Source: Bacteroidales bacterium Bact_13
Lineage (GTDB): Bacteria > Bacteroidota > Bacteroidia > Bacteroidales > UBA932
NCBI GenBank assembly: GCA_001602845.1
Contig: LUZE01000003.1
Span: 1-35,108, forward strand
Length of the DNA stretch: 35,108 nt
Direction: 5' to 3'
The notes below the pieces were generated by a model. It ran no database searches and was not told the DNA's origin. It was given only the letters and a program-made list of their open reading frames with translations. Numbering within the stretch: the first letter of the stretch is position 1; the number at the start of each line of letters is the position of its first letter. Of this stretch, positions 1 to 8,997 are shown piece by piece. The position numbers and the translations under genes are program-made.

Positions 1-456
1 GGGACCCGGGAGGTGACCCATTGGATGCAACCGCTCATCAAGGATGTCCATGTCGGATTGCTGGCCTTCGTCTGTCAGGAGATCGACGGCGTGCTGCATT
101 TCCTGGTGCAGGCCAAGGTCGAACCGGGTAACATGGATATCATCGAACTGTCTCCGACCGTGTCGTGTTCCAATTATGAAGATGTGCAGACGCGCCCTGT
201 ACGCCCCTTCCTGTTCGATGAACTGTTCGGCCGTGACGCCCGCGTCCACTATGATACGCTGCAGTCCGAGGAGGGTGGCCGCTTCTATCAGTGGCAGAAC
301 CGGAACATGATCGTGGAACTTCCGCCGGAAACACGGCTCTCCCTGCCGTTCAACTATGTCTGGATGTCGCTGGGCCAGATGAAAGAGTTCATGCGGTACG
401 GCATGTTCAGCATCGAGGCACGGAGCATCATTTCAAGTATCAGCTTCATCGATTGA
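1..456 (+). CDS. NDP-hexose 2,3-dehydratase family protein (EvaA/TylX3-like), C-terminal part, 5' truncated by the window edge
   Basis: Frame 1 is open from base 1 (GTREVTHWMQPLI...). The REVxxWxQPLI motif and the following 'LLAFVCQEIDGVLHFLVQAKVEPGN..ELSPTVSCS' are typical of this family. The GTG at 13 is probably internal. Confidence 0.85.
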   Translation, partial: GTREVTHWMQPLIKDVHVGLLAFVCQEIDGVLHFLVQAKVEPGNMDIIELSPTVSCSNYEDVQTRPVRPFLFDELFGRDARVHYDTLQSEEGGRFYQWQNRNMIVELPPETRLSLPFNYVWMSLGQMKEFMRYGMFSIEARSIISSISFID

Positions 457-457
457 T

Positions 458-1423
458 ATGGAATCCATCTTATTCCTGGGCTATTCCAATCTGGTCAAGA
501 CACGGATCCTGCCCATCATCCACCAGGCCGGCTTTGACGAAGTGGCCATTGCCAAGTACGAGGGACAGATGTGGGACGATGCCTGGCAGTCCTGCCAGGT
601 TCCGGTCGTCCGGTACGACGATTATGCGGAAGGACTGGCCCGGTTCCAGGGTCAGCTCGTCTATGTCTCGACCGTCAACAGCGGGCACGCCTTCTGGGCA
701 CGGGCGTCCCTTACGGCCGGATTCCATACGGTTATCGACAAGCCTGCGACAAGCACGGCCGCGGAGGCGGAGGAACTGCTCTCTCTGGCGCGCTCGAAGC
801 ATCTGCTGCTGGCGGAATCGACCGTCTATCTCTGCCATCCCCAGATGGCGGCCGTCCGGCAGCTGTTTAATGACTTTGAAGATGCCCCGAAGCTGATGAC
901 CGTCCATTTCTCGATGCCACCTTTCAAGATGGACAATTTCCGCTATCAACGCTCGCTCGGCGGCGGGGCAATCATGGACACGGCGCCGTATGCGGTTTCC
1001 GTCGGCCGTTTTTTCTTCGGGACGAAGCCCCTGTCGGTGGACTGCATTGTAACCGAGCGCCAGCCGGACGGCCTGGACATAGAATACAGCCTGCTGATGC
1101 AGTATCCGTGCGGGCGCACGCTCATCGGCCATTTCGGCTTCAATACCGAATACATCAACCGGGTCCAGCTGATGGGGAACCGGACCAACGTCTCCCTGGA
1201 CAGGGTGTTCACGATTCCCGACACGCTCGAGAATACGATCCGGGTCCGGCACATGAACGAGGAATCCGTCGTGACGGTCCCCTGCGGTAACAACTTTTTG
1301 CTATATTTGAAGCAGATTCGTCAGCGGATCGCCGCCGGAGCGTTTGAGGACGCCTATGCGGCCCTGTTGATGGATGCAGAAGTGAAAGATGCTGTCCTGG
1401 ACAGCGCTAATCCAAAAGAATGA
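458..1423 (+). CDS. Gfo/Idh/MocA family oxidoreductase (possible NDP-hexose 3-ketoreductase)
   Basis: Full ORF. N-terminal Rossmann-like start, 'HTVIDKPATSTAAEAEELLSLA' (Gfo/Idh EKP-type motif), 'GGGAIMDTAPYAV'. One base after the 2,3-dehydratase stop. Confidence 0.85.
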   Translation: MESILFLGYSNLVKTRILPIIHQAGFDEVAIAKYEGQMWDDAWQSCQVPVVRYDDYAEGLARFQGQLVYVSTVNSGHAFWARASLTAGFHTVIDKPATSTAAEAEELLSLARSKHLLLAESTVYLCHPQMAAVRQLFNDFEDAPKLMTVHFSMPPFKMDNFRYQRSLGGGAIMDTAPYAVSVGRFFFGTKPLSVDCIVTERQPDGLDIEYSLLMQYPCGRTLIGHFGFNTEYINRVQLMGNRTNVSLDRVFTIPDTLENTIRVRHMNEESVVTVPCGNNFLLYLKQIRQRIAAGAFEDAYAALLMDAEVKDAVLDSANPKE

Positions 1424-2526
1424 TGGAAAAGATTACAGTTTGGAGCTATCTGAAGGAATATGAGGAGACGAAAGACGAAATCCTCAAGGCAGTGACCGAT
1501 GTCTTCGAGTCGGGGATCCTGATCCTGGGACAGAAGGGAAAGGATTTCGAACGGGCTTATGCAGATTATATCGGAACGCAATACGGCGTGGGCTGCGACA
1601 ACGGAACCAACGCCATCATCCTGGCACTGTATGCGCTCGGCGTCGGCGCGGGAGATGAGGTGATTACGGTGTCGAACACGGCCATTCCGACGGTCTCGGC
1701 CATCGTGACTACCGGTGCGACGCCGGTATTCGTGGATATTGATCCCCGCACGTACCTGATGGACGTCAGCCAACTGGAAGCTGCCATCACGCCCCGGACC
1801 AAGGCAATCCTTCCCGTCCACCTGTTCGGCCAATGCGCGGACATGGATCCGATCCTGGAGATCGCGCGCCGGCACGGCCTGTATGTCCTGGAAGACTGTG
1901 CGCAGGCACAAGGCGCTGAATATCAGGGGAAGAAGGCGGGCAGCATGGGCGATATCTCCACGACCTCTTTCTATCCGACCAAGATCCTGGGTGCCTACGG
2001 CGACGGAGGCATGGTCAATACGAACCGGGAAGAGTGGGACCGGAAATTGCGCCGGCTGCGTTTTTATGGCGCCGAAAAGACCTACTACGCGATGGAGCAC
2101 GGCTACAATTCCCGCCTCGACGAGGTCCAGGCCTCCATCCTGCTGACCAAGCTTCCCAAGATCGAGCAGTATATCGCCCGTCGCCGCGAGATTGCCGCGC
2201 TGTACGGCAAGTTGCTGGCCGATACGGGCTTGACGCTCCCTGCTGAAGCGGCGTACGGCCGTCACGCCTATTATATCTATGTCGTGCGTCATCCCCGCAG
2301 GGACTGGATTCTGGAACAATTGCGCGAAAACAATATTTTCGTCAATATCAGCTATCCCTGGCCCATCCACACGATGACGGCTTACCGGCATCTGGGCGCA
2401 GGGGAAGGGTCGCTCCCCCAGACGGAGCAGGCGGCCAAAGAGATTTTCTCCCTGCCCATGTATCCTTCGCTTACAGACGCGCAAGTGGAGCGGGTCAGTG
2501 AAGTGCTTCATTCCCTGGGCATCTGA
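1420..2526 (+). CDS. DegT/DnrJ/EryC1/StrS family PLP-dependent sugar aminotransferase
   Basis: 'VGCDNGTNAIILALYALGVGAGDEVITVSNTAIPTVSAI', 'EDCAQAQGAEYQGKKAGSMGDISTTSFYPTKILGAYGDGGMV' (PLP lysine region), 'HGYNSRLDEVQASIL'. 4-bp overlap with the upstream gene. Confidence 0.93.
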   Translation: MMEKITVWSYLKEYEETKDEILKAVTDVFESGILILGQKGKDFERAYADYIGTQYGVGCDNGTNAIILALYALGVGAGDEVITVSNTAIPTVSAIVTTGATPVFVDIDPRTYLMDVSQLEAAITPRTKAILPVHLFGQCADMDPILEIARRHGLYVLEDCAQAQGAEYQGKKAGSMGDISTTSFYPTKILGAYGDGGMVNTNREEWDRKLRRLRFYGAEKTYYAMEHGYNSRLDEVQASILLTKLPKIEQYIARRREIAALYGKLLADTGLTLPAEAAYGRHAYYIYVVRHPRRDWILEQLRENNIFVNISYPWPIHTMTAYRHLGAGEGSLPQTEQAAKEIFSLPMYPSLTDAQVERVSEVLHSLGI

Positions 2527-2535
2527 TCCTGCCGT

Positions 2536-3594
2536 ATGAAGACGACGCTCTGCACGCTGTTCAATTTCTATTACCTGGACAAGGGCCTGGCGCTGTATGA
2601 GTCGCTGGAGAGGGTTGCAGGCGATTTCGTGCTGTATGTGCTGACGATGGACGACGACTGCTATGCGTACCTGAAGGATTGCGGCTTTGCCCGGCTGGTT
2701 CCGGTCCGCTTGTCGGACTTTGAGGACGAGGCGCTGCTGGAAGCGAAGAAGAACCGTTCCTTCGGCGAGTATTGCTGGACTTGTTCGGCATCCTTGATCC
2801 GTTATGTGCTGACGCATTATGGGGAAGAAAGCTGCGCCTACATCGACGCTGACATGCTCTTTTACGCGGATCCCGCTATCCTGTTCGCGGAGATGGACGA
2901 GCGCGGTGCTTCCGTGCTGCTGACAGGGCATCGTTTCAACCGCCACGAGCGCTACCGGGAAGAGATTGAAGGCCGTTTCTGCGTGGAATTCAATCTTTTC
3001 CGGAACGAGTCCAAGGCGCGGGCACTGCTCGACAGCTGGATCGGACAGTGTCTGGCGGGCTGCTCTTCCGATAAGGATTCCGGTTCTTTCGGCGACCAGA
3101 AATACCTGAACCGCTGGGTGGAAGAAAACGACTGTGTGGTGGAGACCCGCCACCTGGGCGCAGGCGTTGCGCCGTGGAACATCGCGCAGTACAAACTGGT
3201 CGCGCATGATGCCGGAAAAGGAACCTGGCGGCTGTTCGTCCGCGGCAGGGAGACGGATTTGCTGTTCTTCCATTTCGCGAGTCTGAAGCACATCAGCCGG
3301 CAGGTGGCCGACATCGACCTGTACCGGTACTGGGGCATTGACGACCGGTTCGTCGTCCCGCTGTACACGGAGTATCTGCAGCTGCTGGAAAAGTACAAGC
3401 AGCAGGTGCTCGAGAAGACCGGCAGGGAGATTCTCCTGAAGTCGCATCCGGCGTTCGAGACGGGTGAGCGCTCGCGAGCCGACCGCATGAAAGCACTGGC
3501 ACGCCGCCTGGCAGCGCCCCACGGCCTTTCCCATTTCTTCCGGGTGGAACTGCCCCAGAAACTGCTCCGGAAAAAGAATTACATTGCCTTGTAG
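2536..3594 (+). CDS. Putative nucleotide-diphospho-sugar (glycosyl) transferase
   Basis: 352-aa ORF; 'SLERVAGDFVLYVLTMDDDCY', 'AYIDADMLFYADPAILF' (DxD-type motif). In a glycan cluster. Confidence 0.75.
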   Translation: MKTTLCTLFNFYYLDKGLALYESLERVAGDFVLYVLTMDDDCYAYLKDCGFARLVPVRLSDFEDEALLEAKKNRSFGEYCWTCSASLIRYVLTHYGEESCAYIDADMLFYADPAILFAEMDERGASVLLTGHRFNRHERYREEIEGRFCVEFNLFRNESKARALLDSWIGQCLAGCSSDKDSGSFGDQKYLNRWVEENDCVVETRHLGAGVAPWNIAQYKLVAHDAGKGTWRLFVRGRETDLLFFHFASLKHISRQVADIDLYRYWGIDDRFVVPLYTEYLQLLEKYKQQVLEKTGREILLKSHPAFETGERSRADRMKALARRLAAPHGLSHFFRVELPQKLLRKKNYIAL

Positions 3595-4385
3595 TACTTC
3601 GCGAGCAAGCGGAACACCGGCCGGGAGATCCAGCCGGGTGCATGCTTCCGGAACGCGGCGACCATCTTGATGTGGCGGAGTTTCCGCCGCATCTCGTGTT
3701 TTACGTCAAAGCCTTGTGCGAGCAGGATGGAATAGATTTCCTTCTCGGATGCGTAGTGGTTCTCGTGCGTGACACCCGAACTCAGTTCCACGCGGGAGAC
3801 CAGCCGGTCGAAATGCAGGAATTTCCGGCCTTCCAGCGCGAAAGAGGTAGACTGCTCGAAATCGGCCGCAAACCGGTACTGAAGATCGAACGGGTGCGAA
3901 TTGTGCAGGGCTGTCTTCACGAAAGTGGCCTGCGGGGAGATGCACATTTTGTGGTTGACATAGGCCTCGGCGGGGGCGGAGACCACCGTCCCATAGTCCC
4001 ATACCTGCTCGGTGTTGCCATAGACCACATCGGCCTCGGGATGGGCCTCGATGAAGGCGGCCACGTCGGCCACGACGTCCTGGTCGATGAACACGTCGTC
4101 GGCGTTCATGAAGAGGATCCATTCTCCGGTCGCCAGCCGGGCGCCCTTGTTCATGGCGTCGTAGAGGCCCTTGTCGGGTTCGCTGACGATGCGCCCGCAG
4201 CGTTCGATGCGCGCACGATAGCGTTCGACGATGGCCATCGTGCCGTCCTTGCTCGCCCCGTCGATGATCAGGTACTCCAGATTGTCGTATGTCTGCCCGA
4301 CAACCGACAAGAGGGTCTTTTCAACGACCTTTTCGGCGTTGAACGTCACGGTGATGATGGATATGCGGGGATGTGTGGCTGCCAT
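3579..4385 (-). CDS. Glycosyltransferase family 2
   Basis: Start chosen at [49 protein letters not shown]; 'NADDVFIDQDVV'. The track ORF extends upstream into fcl. TAATG junction with fcl. Confidence 0.9.
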   Translation of the reverse strand: MAATHPRISIITVTFNAEKVVEKTLLSVVGQTYDNLEYLIIDGASKDGTMAIVERYRARIERCGRIVSEPDKGLYDAMNKGARLATGEWILFMNADDVFIDQDVVADVAAFIEAHPEADVVYGNTEQVWDYGTVVSAPAEAYVNHKMCISPQATFVKTALHNSHPFDLQYRFAADFEQSTSFALEGRKFLHFDRLVSRVELSSGVTHENHYASEKEIYSILLAQGFDVKHEMRRKLRHIKMVAAFRKHAPGWISRPVFRLLAKYYKAM

Positions 4386-5326
4386 TATCGTTCTGCCCGC
4401 ATGGGGTTGTGGAGGAAATCTTCGTAAGCTAGGCGGATGCCGTCTTCCAGCTCGGTCTTGTACGTCCAGCCCAGGGCCGTGGCTTTCGAGACGTCCAGCA
4501 GTTTGCGGGGCGTGCCGTTGGGACGCGTGGTATCCCATTCGATGCGGCCGTGATATCCGACGACCTTTGCGACCAGCTCGGTCAGCTGCTTTATGGTGAG
4601 CTCCTTGCCCGTCCCGGCATTGACCGTTTCGTTGCCGGAGTAGTTGTTCATCAGGAACACGCAGAGGTTGGCCAGGTCGTCAACGTAGAGGAATTCGCGC
4701 AGCGGGCTGCCGTCGCCCCAGCAGGTGACGCTCCCGGCGCCGGAGACCTTCGCCTCGTGGAACCGCCGGATGAGGGCGGGGAGGACGTGGCTGTGCTCCG
4801 GGTGATAATTGTCGTTCGGGCCGTACAGGTTGGTGGGCATGACGGAAATGAAATCCGTCCCGTACTGGCGGTTGAGGTATTCGCAGTATTTCAGGCCGCT
4901 GATCTTCGCCAGGGCGTAGGCTTCGTTGGTCTGTTCCAGTGATCCGGTGAGCAGGCATTCCTCTTTCATCGGCTGCGGAGCGAGGCGCGGGTAGATGCAC
5001 GAGGAGCCGAGGAATTCCAGTTTCTTGCAACCGTTCTGCCAGGCGGCGTGGATGACGTTCATCTCCAGGACCATGTTGTCGTACATGAAGTCCGCCAGGG
5101 CCTTCTGGTTGGCGACGATACCGCCCACCTTCGCCGCGGCCAGAAACACGTATTCAGGTTTCTCGGCTTCAAAGAAAGCTTCGACTTCGGCCTGGCGCGT
5201 AAGATCCAGCTCCCGGTGCGTACGGACGACCAGGTTCGTGTAGCCCTGCCGCTGCAGTTCGCGGACGATGGCACTTCCTACCATCCCGCGATGCCCGGCG
5301 ACGTATATCTTGCTATGCTTCTCCAT
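4385..5326 (-). CDS. fcl: GDP-L-fucose synthase
   Basis: '[20 protein letters not shown]', '[89 protein letters not shown]'. The ORF could start at 5332. Confidence 0.97.
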   Translation of the reverse strand: MEKHSKIYVAGHRGMVGSAIVRELQRQGYTNLVVRTHRELDLTRQAEVEAFFEAEKPEYVFLAAAKVGGIVANQKALADFMYDNMVLEMNVIHAAWQNGCKKLEFLGSSCIYPRLAPQPMKEECLLTGSLEQTNEAYALAKISGLKYCEYLNRQYGTDFISVMPTNLYGPNDNYHPEHSHVLPALIRRFHEAKVSGAGSVTCWGDGSPLREFLYVDDLANLCVFLMNNYSGNETVNAGTGKELTIKQLTELVAKVVGYHGRIEWDTTRPNGTPRKLLDVSKATALGWTYKTELEDGIRLAYEDFLHNPMRAER

Positions 5327-6386
5327 GGGCATAGAGTTTCTTCACCTTTTTCATGTCGTGGGCCACCATGATGCGGACCAGCTCCTCGAACGGGGTCTTG
5401 TGAGGATTCCAGCCGAGCTGCGTGCGGGCCTTGGTCGGGTCCCCGAGCAGTTGCTCGACTTCGGTGGGGCGGAAGTATTTCGGGTCGACTTCCACCAGCA
5501 CGCGCCCCATGGCAGCATCGATGCCCTTTTCCTCCACGCCTTCGCCCTCCCAGCGGAGCGTGATGCCCACTTCCCGGAAAGCAAGGGTGCAGAACTCGCG
5601 CACACTGTGGGACTCGCCCGTGGCGATGACATAGTCTTCCGGGGTGTCTTGCTGCAGCATCAGCCACATGCACTCCACATAGTCCCGGGCATAGCCCCAG
5701 TCGCGCAGGGCGCCGAGGTTGCCCAGATACAGCTTGTCCTGGTATCCCTGGGCGATGCGGGCGGCGGCAAGGGTGATCTTCCGCGTGACGAACGTTTCGC
5801 CGCGGCGCTCGCTCTCGTGGTTGAAGAGGATGCCGTTGACGGCGAACAGCCCGTAGGCCTCGCGGTAGTTCTTGACGATCCAGAATCCGTATTGCTTGGC
5901 CACGCCGTAAGGGCTGCGGGGGTAGAAAGGCGTATTCTCGTTCTGGGGCACTTCGGCCACCTTGCCGAAAAGCTCGGATGTGGAAGCCTGGTAAAGACGG
6001 GTTTTCTTCTCCATGCCCAGGATGCGGATGGCTTCCAGGAGCCGGAGCGTACCCACCGCATCGGCTTCCGCCGTGTATTCCGGGCAGTCGAACGACACCT
6101 TCACGTGGCTTTGGGCGGCGAGGTTGTACACTTCGTCGGGCTGGACCTGCTGCAGGATGCGCACCAGCGAGCTGCTGTCGGTCATGTCGCCGTAGTGGAG
6201 CTCGATGGTCTTCTTCTGCTTCATGTCGCGCACCCATTCATCGAGATAGAGGTGCTCGATGCGTCCGGTGTTGAATGAACTGCTGCGGCGCATGATGCCG
6301 TGGACGGCATAGCCTTTCTCGAGAAGGAATTCGGCCAGGAACGATCCGTCCTGTCCCGTAATGCCGGTGATCAGTGCTGTCTTCAT
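5313..6386 (-). CDS. gmd: GDP-mannose 4,6-dehydratase
   Basis: '[47 protein letters not shown]', '[74 protein letters not shown]'. Confidence 0.98.
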   Translation of the reverse strand: MKTALITGITGQDGSFLAEFLLEKGYAVHGIMRRSSSFNTGRIEHLYLDEWVRDMKQKKTIELHYGDMTDSSSLVRILQQVQPDEVYNLAAQSHVKVSFDCPEYTAEADAVGTLRLLEAIRILGMEKKTRLYQASTSELFGKVAEVPQNENTPFYPRSPYGVAKQYGFWIVKNYREAYGLFAVNGILFNHESERRGETFVTRKITLAAARIAQGYQDKLYLGNLGALRDWGYARDYVECMWLMLQQDTPEDYVIATGESHSVREFCTLAFREVGITLRWEGEGVEEKGIDAAMGRVLVEVDPKYFRPTEVEQLLGDPTKARTQLGWNPHKTPFEELVRIMVAHDMKKVKKLYAHGEA

Positions 6387-7363
6387 TTCATTTTTCGGAT
6401 TTGGATGTACCGCTTGAGGGATGCGATGATTCCCCACGGGCTGAATTGGTAGAGCTTTTCTTTCAGAAGGGCCCTTTTCTGGCAGGTGGCGCGGGCCTGT
6501 GAACGGTTGGTGCGGCGGGCGTTTTCAACCGGGCGGTCGAAGATGCCGTACAGGAAGGCCTGCAGGTTCTCTTCCATCCGGTCGATGTCACGCTCCGGCC
6601 CGGTGAGGGCGGACGCCCGCATCATCTTCAGGTAAAGTTCGTCGCTGTTGTCGATGCGGCGGACGGCCTCGACCACTTCGTCCCAGGTGCGGAAGTCGTG
6701 GCAGTTCACGAAGGCCTGCGTGTTGAACTCCCGGCCGATGAAGGGATTGCCCCAGTAGATGGGAATGGTCTGCGCGGCAAGTGCCTTCATCAGGATGTCA
6801 GACGTGTATCCGGGATGGCTGCACTCCTCGAAGGCGATGCTGAACTTGTAGTTCGACAGGAACTGGTGCTGCTCCGTGACCACGCCTTCCAGATTGTTGT
6901 GGAGAAGCCCGCCCGATTCGACGGGGCGGTAGTCGGACAGCCGCTTGAAGAACAGGTCCCGCTCCGGCGTTTCTTCGTCGATATCATAATAGAATCCGCA
7001 GAATCCGCCCTTGCTCCGGATGTTGTCGGACGTGAAGTAAGTCTTGTCGTTCATCAGTTCGAAAGCTTCGCGGTCCAGGTAGTAGGCGGGGAAGCGGAAG
7101 TAGCGGTCGCCGAGCGTCAGGTAGTCGAAACCGATGGCATAGTCGCAGTCGTTGAAGTCGGGGGCGATGTTCTCCCGGGTATAGAAGATCCGGATGCCGT
7201 TGTATTTCAGGTGACGCTCCCCGTAGTTCGAATAGAAGACGTAGTCGGGCTCCTTGCTCAGCTCAACGGAGTAGCGCTGGAGCAGCGTCCGGTAGAGCAG
7301 GCTCTTCTCCGGAACGAATCCCGGCTCGAAATCCACGAAGGCGACTTTGATCAGTTTTCCCAT
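6383..7363 (-). CDS. GT10 family glycosyltransferase (alpha-1,3/4-fucosyltransferase-like)
   Basis: '[57 protein letters not shown]' matches the GT10 donor-binding signature. Adjacent to gmd and fcl. Confidence 0.93.
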   Translation of the reverse strand: MGKLIKVAFVDFEPGFVPEKSLLYRTLLQRYSVELSKEPDYVFYSNYGERHLKYNGIRIFYTRENIAPDFNDCDYAIGFDYLTLGDRYFRFPAYYLDREAFELMNDKTYFTSDNIRSKGGFCGFYYDIDEETPERDLFFKRLSDYRPVESGGLLHNNLEGVVTEQHQFLSNYKFSIAFEECSHPGYTSDILMKALAAQTIPIYWGNPFIGREFNTQAFVNCHDFRTWDEVVEAVRRIDNSDELYLKMMRASALTGPERDIDRMEENLQAFLYGIFDRPVENARRTNRSQARATCQKRALLKEKLYQFSPWGIIASLKRYIQIRKMK

Positions 7364-7364
7364 A

Positions 7365-8192
7365 TTATCGTTGGAACAGGTTGTTTTTCAGGTAATCCCG
7401 GATGGCGAGCAGTCTTCCTTTCTTGAAGGAGATCCATCGGATGGTGCGCCGATGGCCCGGATAAAGCCCCTTGTCACGGGCATATTGCACGAAGGCTTCC
7501 AGGCTGCCCAGCCGCTGGCGCCAGCGTTCCGGGTCCCGGCGGACGCTGAGCGAGGCGGGTGCTACGAAATAGTTGTACAGCGGCTCTTTCACGCGGGCGG
7601 CGCTCCGGGCGGACAGCCAGCTGCAGCAGACGAGGCAGGTGTCTTCTGCGCTGTGGAAGGGCGGGAACTGGATTCCGTTCTCCTGCAGGAACGCCCGGCG
7701 GAACAGGTAGGTCCACAGGTACGTGACCATCTGGCGCAGGATGCGTCCGCGTTCCGTTTCGTCGAGCGGGCCGGACGGGAAGTCCGGATTTTGCAGGGTT
7801 TCGGTGCCGGAGAGGCTGTATTGCGTGGCGTCGCAGCAGGCCAGGTCGGCGTTGACGGCCGCAGCGGCGGCGTAGAGTTTTTCGCAGAATCCGGGTTCGA
7901 GCGTGTCGTCGCTGTCGAGGAAGGCCAGATACTCGCCCGTGGCGGCCTGGATGCCGACGTTCCGTGCGACGCCCGGGCCGGAGTTGGACGGGGTCTCCAG
8001 GAACCGGAACCGGACCGGACCGGCGTAGTCCGCCAGATGGCGGCGGGCCTTCTCGACGGTGTCGTCTCCGCCGTGGTCGTCCACCAGGAGGACTTCCAGG
8101 TCGCCGAGGGTCTGGGCCGTCACGGAATCCAGGCAGGCGGCGATGGTTTCCTTTGACTTGTAAACGGGTATGATGATGGAGATCCTAGGCAT
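7365..8192 (-). CDS. Glycosyltransferase family 2
   Basis: 'MPRISIIIPVYKSKETIAACLDSVTAQTLGDLEVLLVDDHGGDDTVEKA', 'NVGIQAATGEYLAFLDSDDTLEPGF'. The track ORF starts at 8204; MPRIS at 8192 is preferred. Confidence 0.92.
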   Translation of the reverse strand: MPRISIIIPVYKSKETIAACLDSVTAQTLGDLEVLLVDDHGGDDTVEKARRHLADYAGPVRFRFLETPSNSGPGVARNVGIQAATGEYLAFLDSDDTLEPGFCEKLYAAAAAVNADLACCDATQYSLSGTETLQNPDFPSGPLDETERGRILRQMVTYLWTYLFRRAFLQENGIQFPPFHSAEDTCLVCCSWLSARSAARVKEPLYNYFVAPASLSVRRDPERWRQRLGSLEAFVQYARDKGLYPGHRRTIRWISFKKGRLLAIRDYLKNNLFQR

Positions 8193-8997
8193 GTCGTGCG
8201 GCACGCTTGCGCGCGATTTTTCGTTTCAGTTTGCCGGGCCACCGGGAGATGCGCTGCGGCACCTTGATGATCCAGCGGATGATCTTGTTGCCGGCGAAGG
8301 CCAGCCGGTCCGTCCAGCCGAAAGCCGGGACGTCCTTTCCGCGGGTGGCGTAGGCTTCGCGGATGACGGCGTCGATGCGCGCTTTCTGCGTGCCTTGCGC
8401 GGGTTCGATGCGGCGCACGATCCACGAGGGCATGGAGTAGAACCGGGAAAACCAGGTATGCAGGCAGATGGGATTACCTTCCGGGTCGAGGGCGACGGTC
8501 GTGGTGCCGTCCGCATGCCGCCGGGCGGGCAGGTACAGGGTCGGGAACGTGGCCGCCATCCAGTGGAAGAAGGGGTAATAGGGTTCGGCATCCTCAAGCT
8601 TGCGCTGCATTTGGGAACGGTCGAATTTCGTCCGGATGAGCGCCAGGTCGAAGACGTTGAAGAACGGGTTCGTCACGACGGGATCGCGCCCCGTCGTGGC
8701 GGCGTCGCCGTCGGAGCAGCCGATGTTCGCATAGCCGCCCTCGCGAAGCGTATCCACCAGGCGGAGCATCGCCTGGGGATCGACGATGAAGGCATCTTCG
8801 TCGATATTGATGGCAATGTCGCACTCGCGGTCACGCAGCATCGTATAGAAATAGCCGTCCGCGCTCTGGTCGGTCAGCCGCACGCAGGGAATGGGATTCC
8901 CCGCCGCATCTTCCAGGCCTTCGAAAAGGCCTTTGGCGAGGCGGTAGAGTCGCAGGTCGAACGACCGGGTGAATATCTTAATGCGCGGCGGCTGCAT
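8185..8997 (-). CDS. Uncharacterised protein, possible glycosyltransferase
   Basis: 270-aa ORF in a glycosyltransferase string; 'CDIAINIDEDAFIVDPQAML' resembles an acidic DxD-like site. Family not recognised with certainty. Confidence 0.6.
   Translation of the reverse strand: MQPPRIKIFTRSFDLRLYRLAKGLFEGLEDAAGNPIPCVRLTDQSADGYFYTMLRDRECDIAINIDEDAFIVDPQAMLRLVDTLREGGYANIGCSDGDAATTGRDPVVTNPFFNVFDLALIRTKFDRSQMQRKLEDAEPYYPFFHWMAATFPTLYLPARRHADGTTTVALDPEGNPICLHTWFSRFYSMPSWIVRRIEPAQGTQKARIDAVIREAYATRGKDVPAFGWTDRLAFAGNKIIRWIIKVPQRISRWPGKLKRKIARKRAARHA

Noticed and set aside
1354-3534. 726-aa minus-strand ORF
   Set aside because: Antisense to the DegT aminotransferase and glycosyltransferase genes; no domain features.
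3579-4538. Long form of the GT2 ORF starting at 4538
   Set aside because: The first 51 residues have no GT2 similarity and overlap the fcl 3' end; [16 protein letters not shown] at 4385 is the natural start.
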